Source: Prostheceraeus crozeri (lineage: Eukaryota > Platyhelminthes > Polycladida > Euryleptidae). From it: a stretch of DNA of 64,000 bases. The notes beneath the pieces were generated by a model. The model searched no databases. It worked only from the letters and a program-made list of their open reading frames with translations, and was not told the DNA's origin. The stretch is from positions 69,501 through 133,500 of the forward strand of contig CAJQUW010003605.1 in NCBI GenBank assembly GCA_907163375.1, written 5' to 3'. Both the position numbers and the translations under genes were made by a program. Within the stretch, counting starts at the first letter, position 1; every line of letters begins with the position of its first letter. Below, one piece after another: positions 1 to 11,071 of the stretch.

Positions 1-2
1 TT

Positions 3-1661
3 GGTGACTACATGGAATCGTATTTAAAATTGGATGTTTTCCTACTAGCAGATGTTTTCGAAGCATTTCGAAGTCTTACACTCAGGGAAGACGGACTGGA
101 CCCCGTTCACTTTATAACATTACCAGGTTTGTCTTACATGTCATGTTTTAAAATGACGAAGGAAAAGATTGATCTTCTAGCAGATCCAGAAATGTACAAT
201 TACTTTGAGCGTGGTATTCGTGGTGGACTCACGTTTGTGAATTATCACCATCGCTCTGCAATCGAAACTGACAAAACAAAGACTCATTTATTATATCTGG
301 ACCAGAATAACCTGTACGGTTCAGCATTGAGCAAGCCTCTACCTCATTCAGAATTTAAATGGTTAACTGAGGAAGAATTGACCATATTCCATAATCCTCA
401 AAACATCCTTTCTATTGATGCAGTGAGTGAGTATGGATATGTGTTCGAGGTAACACTCGAGTATCCAAAAGATATTCATGATGCTACATCGGATTTTCCT
501 ATGGCTCCTTACAGTGATGAGGTACATCCAGATCAATTTAGTCCATTTATGTATCAATTAAGTGAAAAGTTGTGTAATGAAAGATGTGGTAGAGGGCGTT
601 ACATACCAAGTCGAAAATTGCTTGTCACACAATATGACAGAGAACATTATATATGTCATTATCGCGTTCTACAATTTTACTTGAAAATGGGTATGAAACT
701 AAAAAGTGTTCATCGCGCAATTCAATTCAAACAGAAAGCTTTTTTGGAGCCCTATATTTCCTACAATAGTAAGCGACGAGCTGAATCTAGAAACAGTTTT
801 GAGAAAGACTTTTACAAACTGAAGAACAATTCATTGTTTGGAAAAACTATGGAAGATGTGCGTAAGAGACACAATTACCATTTGGTGTTTGATACGGAAA
901 AGTATCTCAATCTATCCCAAAGTCCTTTATTTATCGATAGACATGTCATCACCAGAGCCTTAGCAGGAGTAAAAATGATGAAACGTAAAGTTTTACTGAA
1001 TAAACCAATTTATATTGGACAAGCTGTATTGGACTATGCGAAATTGGAGATGTATGAATTGTATTACAACATCATCAAGCCTTGCCCACTCATAAAACAT
1101 GTTGATCTTTTAGGTGGTGATACAGACAGCCTTTTCCTAGCAGTCACAACTGATAAATCTATTGAGCGAAATGATATCCTTAAAGAACTGAGTTCATATT
1201 TTGATGCTAGCAACTATCCAACATCTCATCCATTATATTCGGTAAAGAACAAAGCTCGCCTTGGATGTTTTAAAGATGAAAGTGCGGGACAGGAAATTGA
1301 AGAGATGATTCTTCTGAGACCGAAGATGTATAGCATAAAGTATAAAAGCAAGATGGACTGCATAAAAAGGGCAAAAGGCATATCAAAAGCAGCTGTTCGT
1401 AAAATGAGTCATGAGAACTACAAAAATGTATTGGACAATCAAAGTGAGAGCTCCATTGAGATGACTATACTCCGTTCAAAACATCATACTGTTTCAACTC
1501 ATAAATTCCGTAAACGTGGCCTCTCAGCTTGGGAGGATAAGCGGTGTTGGATTGATGCAAACTTTTCTTTACCTCATGGTCATTATGCTACCGGAATACC
1601 ACCTCCAAAGCGTCGAAGATTGAAAACTCATGATATGCATGATTGTACACTAATTGATTGA
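3..1661 (+). CDS. Family B DNA polymerase, C-terminal part, of a Polinton-type or related virus-like element (fossil)
   Basis: This is the C-terminal part of a family B, probably protein-primed, DNA polymerase of the kind carried by Polintons/Mavericks and adintovirus-like elements. The frame is already open at the window edge (codons from base 3), so the gene starts to the left; the ATG at base 12 is probably internal. Counting from that ATG, an ExoIII-like YLKLD lies at residues 4-8, palm motif A (DQNNLYG) near 97-103, motif B (KLKNNSLFG) near 269-277 and motif C (DTDS) at 370-373, followed by a basic C-terminus. The visible polymerase part looks whole. No integrase, packaging ATPase, capsid gene or terminal repeat is seen to the right, so within the window the element is a fragment. 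Polinton versus another related virus-like lineage cannot be settled from this part alone. Confidence 0.85.
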   Translation, partial: GDYMESYLKLDVFLLADVFEAFRSLTLREDGLDPVHFITLPGLSYMSCFKMTKEKIDLLADPEMYNYFERGIRGGLTFVNYHHRSAIETDKTKTHLLYLDQNNLYGSALSKPLPHSEFKWLTEEELTIFHNPQNILSIDAVSEYGYVFEVTLEYPKDIHDATSDFPMAPYSDEVHPDQFSPFMYQLSEKLCNERCGRGRYIPSRKLLVTQYDREHYICHYRVLQFYLKMGMKLKSVHRAIQFKQKAFLEPYISYNSKRRAESRNSFEKDFYKLKNNSLFGKTMEDVRKRHNYHLVFDTEKYLNLSQSPLFIDRHVITRALAGVKMMKRKVLLNKPIYIGQAVLDYAKLEMYELYYNIIKPCPLIKHVDLLGGDTDSLFLAVTTDKSIERNDILKELSSYFDASNYPTSHPLYSVKNKARLGCFKDESAGQEIEEMILLRPKMYSIKYKSKMDCIKRAKGISKAAVRKMSHENYKNVLDNQSESSIEMTILRSKHHTVSTHKFRKRGLSAWEDKRCWIDANFSLPHGHYATGIPPPKRRRLKTHDMHDCTLID

Positions 1662-2690
1662 TTTTGTGAGTGAAAATATCCTACCATTGTGAAAACAATT
1701 GATATTAAACTTGAGTATATGTACAGACTAACATTTGCTACTGAACTTATGACATCATGCACATTGTAACAATGACTACTATTTGTACTAAATTGATTTT
1801 GAAATATGTTGTTTTCTTTATATTCGCGCATAATGGGAATCTGATAATAATATAAGTTTGAATAACTCATTTGTCAAGGTTCAACAATTAACAGAATTGA
1901 TGCACAATGCTGTTGGTTTGTTTCTTATATCACACATTTTTAGTACTAATGTCATAACACATATCAATGCACTTGATTATTCACTTAAAGTATAGCAGCT
2001 TATTGATATTCACATGAATTCTTCGTTTGATGATTCTACTACGGTAAAGTGTGTTCTCATCAAAACAGTTTGTTCAGTGAAGAAGAGACAATTATGTTTT
2101 ATGTGTGCGCTTGGCATATGAATGTCTACCTTTGATTCATTTAGATAGATACAGTTCATCTCGCATATATGTGAGACAAACAGGAAAGTGGATGGGAGAA
2201 CATGACCGAACGATAGAAGAGATGACATTGAAAACTCATGCGTACTCCATACTGCTGCTCAATAATGAGTCAATCAGTGCAATGGAAATTTTATAAAGTA
2301 ACCTGTCACTATGTCGTCCTGGTGGTCAGAGTACAACGTTGAGACGAAAACTTGCAAACAAGACGCAGAGAGGTTTCACAAGGATTGCCATTGCCCACGT
2401 CCCGTGCAGCTACGGACTTCACCGCTGTCTCGAAATCACCCACAGGAAGTGTCACACCGAAAATCTCCTTACCATACACCTTTCAGTCAGTTTGAGAAAT
2501 GGCCTGATAGCAGAGCCACTGACACTTGCTAAAGGCAAATGTGACCATGAAAGTCAACTCTCTTCTTTATACTGGATGCTTCCTGAGCTAGGAATCCTCG
2601 CTCGTCCAATCAGAACTCTCATACACAGTTACAAATACCTTCATTGACTTCAGCAGGGTCGAAAACCCTGGAGAACCTCCAAAAATAATG
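1662..2690. other. No recognised gene; AT-rich flank of the polymerase fragment
   Basis: Small open frames here show no motif I recognise. A short stretch at about 2,310-2,640 is richer in GC and open in two frames, but neither resembles a known family. It may still belong to the element that carries the polymerase. Confidence 0.4.
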
Positions 2691-3129
2691 AATTAAAATT
2701 TTTCGACGGTTTTGCACTACTTATGAAATGTTATAAGTAGTCTATGACTTGACCCGGATCATGACCTCTCAAACAAACGTTGAACGAAGTTCATCCGATT
2801 CCTACAAGCAGAGAACCATGCCTTTAAAGTTTAGGCCTACTACGATGGCCTGATCTCCAGGCCATCTCCTGGCTCTCCACTCACTCTGACACCTTAGGTG
2901 AGTGCGGCAATCGAAAAATCTGCCTCGGTTTCCTACGGAAACTCGGTTTTGGAGTCATTTGATGAGAGAAAGAGAGAGGCGAATGACCCTTTCTCTTCTC
3001 ACCCAATGCACCTAATGACATAGTGTCCCATCACATCTTTATCCACCGATCAGTGGTAACGGTGGACAAAAGACATCCACTTCTGCACGACACCACACAA
3101 AACATGCTCCATCCTGGACAAAATCCCTT

Positions 3130-3296
3130 CTCTGCTTGTAGCCTTAACACATACCCGGCTCTTACCTCTCTTCCGCTAAGATCAGGTCAAGGTCAATTTA
3201 AGGTCACTCCTCCTTCCTCTGCTTGTAGTCTCACCCTCTCTCTCTCCCGGAGAGGCCAGGTCAAGGTCACTCCCGCCTCTGCTTGTAGTCCCATTA
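3130..3296 (+). repeat. Three degenerate direct repeats with AGGTCA motifs
   Basis: The phrase CTCTGCTTGTAG recurs near 3,132, 3,217 and 3,276. The spacers between copies contain AGGTCAAGGTCA twice (near 3,183 and 3,259) and another AAGGTCA near 3,201; two further AGGTCA half-sites lie near 3,404 and 3,414. TCAAGGTCA is the known extended half-site of monomeric nuclear receptors (ERR, SF-1/FTZ-F1 types). Whether the sites are bound is unknown; they may simply be part of a repeat unit. Confidence 0.5.
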
Positions 3297-3841
3297 CAAT
3301 ACACTCAGTAATACATCACGCCTTCAGATTTTTCCATTTTTAGCACTACTTATAAAACCAGCAGTAGTCACATCACGTATTTCATGACGCGGAACGGTAA
3401 CCTAAGGTCACGCGAGGTCACGGCGATGACTCATCACTGCACCGCACTGTCCTTGATTTTGGAATGGGATTACTACAAAACGATTTCCAGGAACGCATCT
3501 CTTACGTAAATCGGGATGTTGCTGCACTCTAATCTTATCAATAGAATCACTTGGCCAGTCATGTTGAAATGAATTATGCAGGTATCACTTAATCAGGGAA
3601 GTCCTTTATCATGTTTAACAAAAGAATATGAAATGAGTGTAAGACGGTGTCAAGTGCAATCTATGAAGCAATTTTTAGCAACTTAAATGATAATTTGAAT
3701 CCTTGGAATAAGAAAGACAATTATAGAAATATTGAAAATATTTCTGATATAAATCAATCCAGTATCAGTTTAAATGATCCTTCAACTGAATTACAATCTT
3801 TCATGCTTATCATGACTGATGAAGATAACTATGATTCAAGA

Positions 3842-3926
3842 TATTTTACGCGTCTGAGACCACCCAAATCGGGGTGACATATGTATATGGCACCCCCGAT
3901 TTGGGGGGTCGCAGGCGCGTAAAATA
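3842..3926. repeat. Foldback: 35-bp imperfect inverted repeat with 14-nt loop
   Basis: The left arm (3,842-3,876) and right arm (3,891-3,926) are inverted copies with a few mismatches. Both end in TATTTTACGCG on the outside and CCCAAATCGGGG-type sequence on the inside. No coding potential. It looks like a minimal foldback or MITE remnant, or a stable transcript hairpin. Confidence 0.8.
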
Positions 3927-4780
3927 CATACTACTAGTATTCTCAATTGAGATTTCAATCATCAAAAACTGGCTTGTATGATGTACGAGTACATGTAGGC
4001 TATGCGCATATTTGCATACTTTTTTGCTATTGGTAAAGTTGACAATGAATCATTAATTTCTTCTCATAATTTTCGGCTCGGTTCGGTTATTGAGTCCTCA
4101 AGCAAAACCGAAATGTTCGGTGCAATGCAAAAGCGGATTCGTAAAATGTAATCACTGCCAATTATAAAACGTGCTGCAATTTGATGTTATGATAGTCGAA
4201 CAGATTGTAAGTCCGCTAAAGTTGTTTTTTCAATGCTTTGTGCATTATAATTGTGTATGAAATATGACACAATTGTGTTTATGCTTCACCGCATCACGAA
4301 TACATTCTCGAATCCTTTATCAACAAACTTTTAACACAGTTGATTGAGAGTTTCACAACCCTGAAAATTTAAATGATAGAAAGTTGGAAAAGTGATAAAT
4401 CGTGATAAATCGTGATACAAGAAATTTTGTTGAATACAAGTAAATTCTAATCTCAAGTGAAGAAAATCAACATCAAAATTCGTCATAATGAAATTAAATT
4501 TGCTGTTACTTGGTTTTACATTGATTTTGAGATAGAAAGTGAACTCAGTGAAATAAGAATTGTTATACTGATTGGAATACTGTTTTTTTGCATTTGTTGA
4601 TTTCATGTGAGCTATCTCAGTTTTCTTTCTGTATGCGTTATCTGTACGTTTCTTTCAATCAACTGATGGAGAGAATTATAAATAAAAGTGTAAAAGCAAA
4701 TAGAGGAAATCCAAAATAAGCTTATAGATTTAATAAATACACAAGTGAATCATGATTACAGTCGACATCACAGCTAATGA
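3927..4780. other. AT-rich stretch without recognised features
   Basis: No open frame with a recognisable domain and no obvious repeat structure. It directly precedes the eroded LINE reverse-transcriptase fragment. Confidence 0.4.
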
Positions 4781-4784
4781 ATGA

Positions 4785-5420
4785 AAATAAAGATGCTACA
4801 AGGCTGAAACGGAGAAAATACATGTTAAATGCTTCAGTCTTTCGTAGCCCTTATTACAAGCAACTTGAAGTTATCAAGAGATGCAGTTTTATCTAACAAA
4901 TATATGCCAAAAATTTCTAAAACCCATTTAAAGATTGATCATCTAGATAGTAAGATAGCGCTATCCGGAAATATAAAAGTTCTTAAAAAACAAGGCTAAA
5001 GAAAGCAAGTGGTCCACACAAAATTGTTTGTAAAGCATTAATCGGAACAATCGAAACTCCAGAAAAAATTGTTTTACGATGTGTTAGAACCGTGAAGAAA
5101 TCCATTGGAAAAGTAGATGTATCTCCCTAATATTTTTAAAAAAGGAAGAGAATTATCCGTATTCATACAAGTTTATTAATTTATAATCGTGTATACAGAG
5201 AATTCTTGCAAAAGTAATAAGTGTGCGACGATTGGCTAGTTAGAATTGAAGTGATGCAAAAGAATCAAATCGATTGCAAAAAGCGAAGTTCCGCATTGGA
5301 TAACATATCAATTATCAAAGAAGTCATGCAAATTCACAAAAATATGAAACGATCACGCTTCATAGATTTATCAAAGGCGTTTGAGTCCATTCCCAAAAAA
5401 CCGATTTATCGATAAATCGT
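4785..5420 (+). pseudogene. Eroded LINE reverse-transcriptase fragment
   Basis: Translated pieces in changing frames resemble the N-terminal half of a non-LTR reverse transcriptase. A FKKG-type motif near 5,135 is followed by a block of the form KNQIDCKKRSSALDN, then FIDLSKAFES near 5,361-5,395, which corresponds to the F-x-DL-x-KAFD motif with the catalytic Asp replaced. The frame carries several stops and shifts, and the YADD motif is not seen downstream. It is an old LINE relic; the clade cannot be assigned. Confidence 0.5.
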
Positions 5421-6830
5421 GAAAACAATGAAACAGCAGGAAGTAATTTCTCAATACAAATACATCATGAGTCAAATACATCTTTCTCAAAGGTTGTGCA
5501 CTGACATTCAACCAAAACCTATCTCACCCACTCAAATATAGTGACGTGCCCGAAAAATATTGAGAAAGATTTGTATATGTCGAAACAAGGCATTTAAGTC
5601 TGCATTGCAAGAAATAGTGAATACAAATCCTTCAAACTTGTAGATATTTTTCCTGATCCACATGTTATATTCACAATCATGATGTGATGGAGTCTTTGAC
5701 TCTATCAACGAACTGAGTAAACTGCATCTCTTTCATTGTTCGTAAACGAGAAACATTGTAAACGATCTGCTTGGCTACATTTCATACTTACTGTATATAA
5801 TGAACATTTTTCGAAAAGAGAAAATAAATACATCCAATGACATTTGCATCAAATGAAATTTAAATTCCTGCTTTTTGTTTAAAAATCAACAATTGAATCC
5901 TTCTGTATTTTTACTATTTAGGATTTCAAAAGCAACCGATTTAAATAATTGCATGTTTCATCAGCTATTGTCTGCCAGAAGACGAACACAAATTGTTTCG
6001 TGCAAGTTTCCTGAAATTTGCTGCAGGATTCTTCAAGATAATTGAATATTTTCACAGCGATCAGACAGCTTCCATTTATATTGTCTTTCATTTGATATTT
6101 CTCTGCGGCATACTTCAGGCAATTCACAGACTCGATTTCTGCTGATTCACGTTATTTTCTCTCTATCAAAAATCCAATGGTAGTTGATAAATAGGACATT
6201 CAGAAAGTGAGACATTGTCAACTTATTACTGGCGGATGGCCAGAAATCAGACATCGGACAAACGATATCGTTGCATTAGTTGAAAATTAAAATCTCACTG
6301 TTGTGACGCTGGTTATTGAGAAACAAACATTCAGGGCTGATTTCGTAGGGGAATGAAGTGCGGAAAATTTCCTCTTACTGATTTAACGAGCACCTCGACT
6401 TCCCCATCAAGATTGAATGCGATGTTGGGGCCATAAAAGCAATGAAAAGTAGCTGTATATTAATATTGATGTTTTAGGGTGATCGAAAAAAACAAAAGTT
6501 TGGAAAGTCTAAGTCTCACCCCATACAAAAGTTTGGAGAGTCTAAGTCTCAACCCTCATTTTTGGCGATACGCATATAATCATTTTATGCAAAATTTCAG
6601 GTCCCTGCTATGATTTATTCCGGTTCCGCAACATCCTTGATAAAATGTATACCAAGAGCCACAACTGTACGAGTATTTTCTAAGTATATTCACATGCTTT
6701 CAAACATGTATGACTTTTCTTTCTCAAACTTCGGGAAGTAACCGTGCGAATTACTTAAAATGCTAGACATGTGTTATCATGATTTCATCACCATCTAATA
6801 AAAATTGGGTATATTTCTTCAAATAAATAT
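5421..6830. other. No recognised gene; contains a short tandem duplication
   Basis: Only short frames without domains. At 6,491-6,556 a ~32-bp phrase (AAAAGTTTGG...TCTAAGTCTC) occurs twice in tandem with few differences, a local duplication. Nothing else stands out. Confidence 0.4.
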
Positions 6831-6834
6831 TTCA

Positions 6835-7095
6835 GAGATGGTGCCTTCCCCAATCAAGAACGTCGAGGTGATGCTGGTGTATCAATGATGGTCTGGGCAG
6901 CTATAACCTGGGATACACGATCTTTTGGTATTGAGTGGTTCTGTGAATGGTGAAAAGTATCATGAGATTTTGGCCACCGCGGATGCTCCATTTGGGTTAA
7001 GTGATATTGGTCAGGGTCATAATGCTCGCCCTGACCGCTACCGCCCACTTGAGGCATTTCAACCAGCAGAACAAAATGCTCGTAAATTTGTAAAT
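6835..7095 (+). pseudogene. Tc1-like transposase fragment (DDE domain)
   Basis: The segment translates, with frame changes, to pieces typical of the middle of a Tc1/mariner DDE domain. First is a GVSMMVWAAITWD block near 6,870-6,910 (family consensus GGSVMVWG.IS), then VLSGSVNGEKYHEIL (family L.V.DG.VNA.RY...IL) near 6,930-6,975, then HNARPD near 7,019-7,036, matching the QDNARPH region that carries the second catalytic Asp. No helix-turn-helix part and no terminal repeats were found, so it is a decayed internal fragment. Confidence 0.6.
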
Positions 7096-7489
7096 ATATC
7101 TTATATTCTTGCGTTGTATTTCGTGTCGATTCGCACTTTATATTTGCACATTATTGTTTCTGAGTAGTCTTTTGCAACCAATTCACTGTGCTATTATGGC
7201 TAAGATGGGGTACGAATATACATGTACATGTATTTGTCCACAATCGACGAGCTTTACCATTTGAAGCTTCTATGTATATGTGATAACTCATAGAAACAGT
7301 GAAAACTTTGTCTTCTCTGTGAGGCAGAGACTTTTGACATACAGCAGGCTTATGCATCGAATACTCCTGAAAGACAAATCATCGCAATACATAGCGATTT
7401 TGAATTATTGCTCTTGCTATATGCCATGCGAGGTCTATGAGCAGTTATGACGAGCAATTAACGGCTATTAGCTCACACAATTAACAATT

Positions 7490-7578
7490 GCAAGCTATAA
7501 GCTATAATACATACATGCAATATAATATATGATATACAGTGTATGCTATTATAGTATATTATAATATATATTGTCATA
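7490..7578. repeat. AT-rich low-complexity tract
   Basis: A TA-dominated stretch (TATAATA-type repeats) directly left of the mariner-group element. It offers many TA dinucleotides, the target of Tc1/mariner insertion. Confidence 0.7.
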
Positions 7579-7580
7579 AT

Positions 7581-8957
7581 AGAGCGCTCCGAGCGTTCCA
7601 AAAATCCTCGTCGCGAAAATAACGTTTTATAGATCACCCTTTAATTTCAAGTAGGAGCAGCTGAACTTATTATGAGAAGTTTACATTTACGCAAACATTA
7701 CAAAAGCACCATTCTGGCATAAAAAAAAAGATAAAATAAATAAAATAAAGCAAGTCATCGAACTATAAAAGATGTTCGATATGTGCACCATTTCCTTGGA
7801 TACACACGCGACAGCGACGATGAAATAAATCCCTTGAAAGAATTTTGTATCCTCTCTATAGGAACACTGATCAAAGCAGTTGCGATGGCACGTTTCAGTT
7901 CGTTGTTAGTTCTGCAGCTACGAGCATAAACTTTGTTTTTGACATATCTCCACAACCAGAAATCTATAACTGTCAAATCTGAAGACAAAGTGGCCACTCT
8001 TGCGGTCCTCTCCGACCGATCCAACGTCCAGGTAAGTTCTCTTTTAAATAGTTCCTTTATAATAAACTGAAGTGTGGAGTGGCTCCATCCACAATAATAG
8101 TAAAGCTCGTAATAATGTCCATCTGGCATGAAGGATAAGACCGCATTTTGTAGAATTGCAGCGTATCGATCCTTGCCCATGGTGTGGTCTGAAATATTGA
8201 ACACGATACCGTCATCATAAGAACTGCTGTACAAAGTGACCAGCCGATTTCATCGGAGATTCTTTGAAGCGACGCTCTGCTTCCATAGAATAATAAAACA
8301 AATTGAATAAAAATTTTTCAGAATAATTTTCCCATCTTTCAGAATTGGTCCGTATGCAATTACAAAATTCAAGTCTGCCATCCGGGTCATCCTCTGCCAG
8401 TTCTTGTACGAAGGTGTACTTGAAAGGCTTTATTCCAGCTTCTTTCAAACTTCTGTTCACGCTTCCCAGTGAAACACCAACTGTTCGTAAAATCTCTCGT
8501 TCTGTACAGCTACAATTTTTCGCTGGGTATTCTGTTGCAGCAGTCTTAGATGCTTCATCGAGTAATGGACGACCAGATCAAGGCTTGTCCATGAGACTTC
8601 CTGTTTTGTTGTCCATGGCGGAGCAGGTATTGCAAATTTCTTTTCAAATTCTTCAGCTGCTTGTGTGCAATTACCCCTAATAATTGCATGCGCAACCAAG
8701 ACAACTTTCTGTTCAAATGATAATTCTCTGTCACCACTCATTTCTATTAGATCACTAATAATGTAGTTTTGACCGCAGACTAGGCTATGTGCTGTATATT
8801 CAAATTGAAATATCATGATTCAAATATTTGAATCTGACTGATTATCGAAGAGATTTACCGTGATATCTGTATTTGTAGATAACGATTAAAACACGAGTCC
8901 AGTCATTAAATTGCCTTGAATTTATAGCGACGAGGACTTTTGGATCGTTTGGTATAG
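7581..8957 (-). mobile_element. Tc1/mariner-superfamily element with both terminal inverted repeats, dead
   Basis: Ends at 7,594-7,620 and 8,921-8,948 are inverted copies: CCAAAARTCCTCGTCGC is shared by both, preceded by CGWT. A TA dinucleotide lies just outside on both sides (about 7,579-7,580 and 8,958-8,959), as expected for this superfamily, although the outermost ~12 bp of the left end have diverged. The interior is filled by a broken transposase on the minus strand. Length ~1.4 kb is normal for an autonomous element, so this was a full copy that decayed in place. Confidence 0.75.
7755..8741 (-). pseudogene. Broken mariner-group transposase (DUF4817-type helix-turn-helix plus DDE)
   Basis: Reading the minus strand, a start at MSGDRELSFEQKVVLV (from 8,741) opens a helix-turn-helix of the kind found in transposases with a DUF4817 N-terminus. 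NRSLKEAGIKPFKYTFVQEL followed by EDDPDGRLEFC (near 8,458-8,370) is the linker typical of that group. The C-terminal part shows LTVIDFWLWRYVKNKVYA (near 7,970-7,915), matching the family motif SPDLTPLDFFLWGYVK that precedes the last catalytic residue. The reading frame shifts at least three times (near 8,590, 8,455 and 8,225), so no intact protein can be made. It lies centrally between the two terminal repeats, which confirms the element's identity. Confidence 0.8.
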
Positions 8958-8959
8958 TA

Positions 8960-9824
8960 TTATATATAAGCTATTCAGCCATTATAAAAGTTTGTTAAAG
9001 CCTATGTCTACATTGCATGTAATTGAAAACGCACGCAAACTTTCATGAAATTGACTATTGCTGAATTAGGAAGGTATGATGGAGGTGTGTGTGGACAATC
9101 TCTGTGAGGAGATTCAACATTAATGTGTGCGCCATTTAAAAAAACGTGACGCGTTTACGATAAAATGCCAATTTTTATCAGATAAACGCACTGAAAAATC
9201 AAAACAATGAAGGTACGTGTTCTTTAAATATTCAAATAGGCGTGGGTGTTCAAAACTGAAGGAAAAATTGCGTCATTCTTTTCATTATCATCGAAATTGA
9301 TATTAAGCTAATGTACCTCATTTATGCATTTACTTTGCCTGGTTCGAGTGCTGTAGAAATATTTGCGGCTTTCTTTCCATTCCGTGTTTGTAGCTATTTT
9401 TGACAGATTCTAAAGAGTAATTCTAGGATGAACTTGTTCTGAATTTCCTTACTCAAAGAATAAGGTAGAGTTGATTGCCTCACAGGTAGAGTTATCGCGA
9501 AGCATACTTTCTCTGAATTATTCCTCTGCACATGCATATTTCTTCTCGTGCATATACGAAGATCATTCTCCGTCTGAAGGTCACTAAATTCAGTGGCATT
9601 TGCAATCATCAGTTCTATATTTTCCACATACTTTTCGTGGTACACAGGACCAACCGCCAACCACTCAGCTTCTAAATGCGCGACAAGCAAATCTTGATTA
9701 TGGAATCATCATGTCCAGAATGACACCAGACCAAGAGTAATTACTCAAAGCACCTAATAAGCAAAATCCATTTTGACAACAAAGGTCTGTCGCAGTACAT
9801 TGAATATCTGAACAGAATGACAAC
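8960..9824. other. No recognised gene between two DNA transposons
   Basis: The open frame at 9,394-9,690 (minus) has no recognised domain. The stretch is ordinary AT-rich DNA separating the mariner-group and Tc1 relics. Confidence 0.35.
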
Positions 9825-9826
9825 TA

Positions 9827-10986
9827 CAGTCCGTTTCATAAAAAGTGGATCATCCTAAAATTTGACTAAATAAAACATAAGTATGATACAGAAAGCATTT
9901 TTCATGTTATTTCATGTCCCTAATATATTTAAATGTCCTTATATAATCTGATAAGCTATGATACAGTAACGGTTCTTAAGAAGCTAATATTTTGTGGCCC
10001 TACCCTTATTGTCAATGACATTACCAATTCGTCAAGGCATTGATTCGATGATATCGTTGTTTTTTTGACTGATCTAACTTTCTCCACTCTCTTTTTAACA
10101 GTGACGTAAGTTGTGATACGCCATCTGTAGGTAGCAGTGAACGACGAACGTTACGTTTTAGAATACTCCATACATTTTCTATGGGATTCAGATCAGGAGA
10201 ACGAGCTGGCCAAGATAATGTCCTAAGCCCTAATTGAGACTTGCATAAGATGATTTCGCCAGTGACAGTGACTCGTTGCCCATCTGAGACGTCTTTTTGT
10301 ATGCTGATCTGATAATTCGATCTGAGAGGGCCTCTTACAGCTCTTGAAATTCGACTCAATAAGTCTTCTACGAATAGTGGACTTAGAAATAGACGAGAGT
10401 AGTGCAGCCATCTCAGTTAACGAGAGACTTAGATCAACTTTAACAAATCTCAAAATTAGGCGGTCTCTACGTTTGGATGTTTTGCGTGGACGGCCAGAGC
10501 CCTCTTTACGACAGAGTCGAAAATCATCATTATGCCATCGATGCACATTTGTGTAAGGGACATTTAGTCGCTTGCTTGTAGCTCGCAAAGAAAAACCTAG
10601 TTCTAGCAAGGCTGACGCTTTGCCTTTTGTGAATGCGATCTCGTTATTGTTCATTTGTGCTTTGTATTGTTTTCAACCGGTAAGAGATAGATTTCTAGCT
10701 GAAAGCAATCAGGAGTGCTGCCAACACCACCGCAACGAAGTCAGGAAGCTATGGAACATGAAGTCCAGTTAATCACATGTAGCAGTTACATTATTGTTGA
10801 TGAATAATGGTGCTATACTCGCTCTGATTGACCGATTTTCTTTATTTTTGTTTTGCTTGATAGCTTTTGGCTTGTAGAACAACATATTACATAACAAAGG
10901 AAACAAATGTAATTTTATAAGAGTGAGGTATGATTTTGTGTAACATTGCTAAATGAAGATCAAATTATCTACTACTTTTTTATCTG
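9827..10986 (-). mobile_element. Tc1 element with internal deletion
   Basis: The left end starts CAGTCCGTTTC right after a TA (9,825-9,826). The right end closes ...TTTTTTATCTG followed by TA (10,987-10,988). The two ends align as inverted repeats over ~30 bp (CAG..ATAAAAA.GT) with one ~8-nt gap, so the match is imperfect. Inside, on the minus strand, lies a Tc1 transposase lacking its middle. A TA duplication and a CAGT end are normal for Tc1 elements. About 0.4 kb of catalytic domain has been lost, leaving a non-autonomous copy. Confidence 0.6.
10021..10654 (-). pseudogene. Tc1 transposase, internally deleted
   Basis: The minus-strand ATG at 10,654 starts a paired helix-turn-helix region: KASALLELGFSLRATSKRLN, then RWHNDDFRLCRKEGSGRPRK containing the GRPRK AT-hook-like linker, then SKSTIRRRLIESNFKSCKRP. 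After SDQHTKRRLRWATSH the frame jumps straight to LSWPARSPDLNPIENVW (near 10,223-10,173), the block before the third catalytic acidic residue, and to a normal C-terminus at 10,021. The central block carrying the first two Asp residues is missing. A normal Tc1 transposase has ~340 residues; about 210 codons remain. The protein could still bind DNA but not cut it. Confidence 0.8.
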
Positions 10987-11071
10987 TAACAGGAAAGCAA
11001 CTCAATATTCATGCTTGAAATTTCCAACAATGATATTAGTAAGCACAACTGACATATCTTCCAAATTTCAG

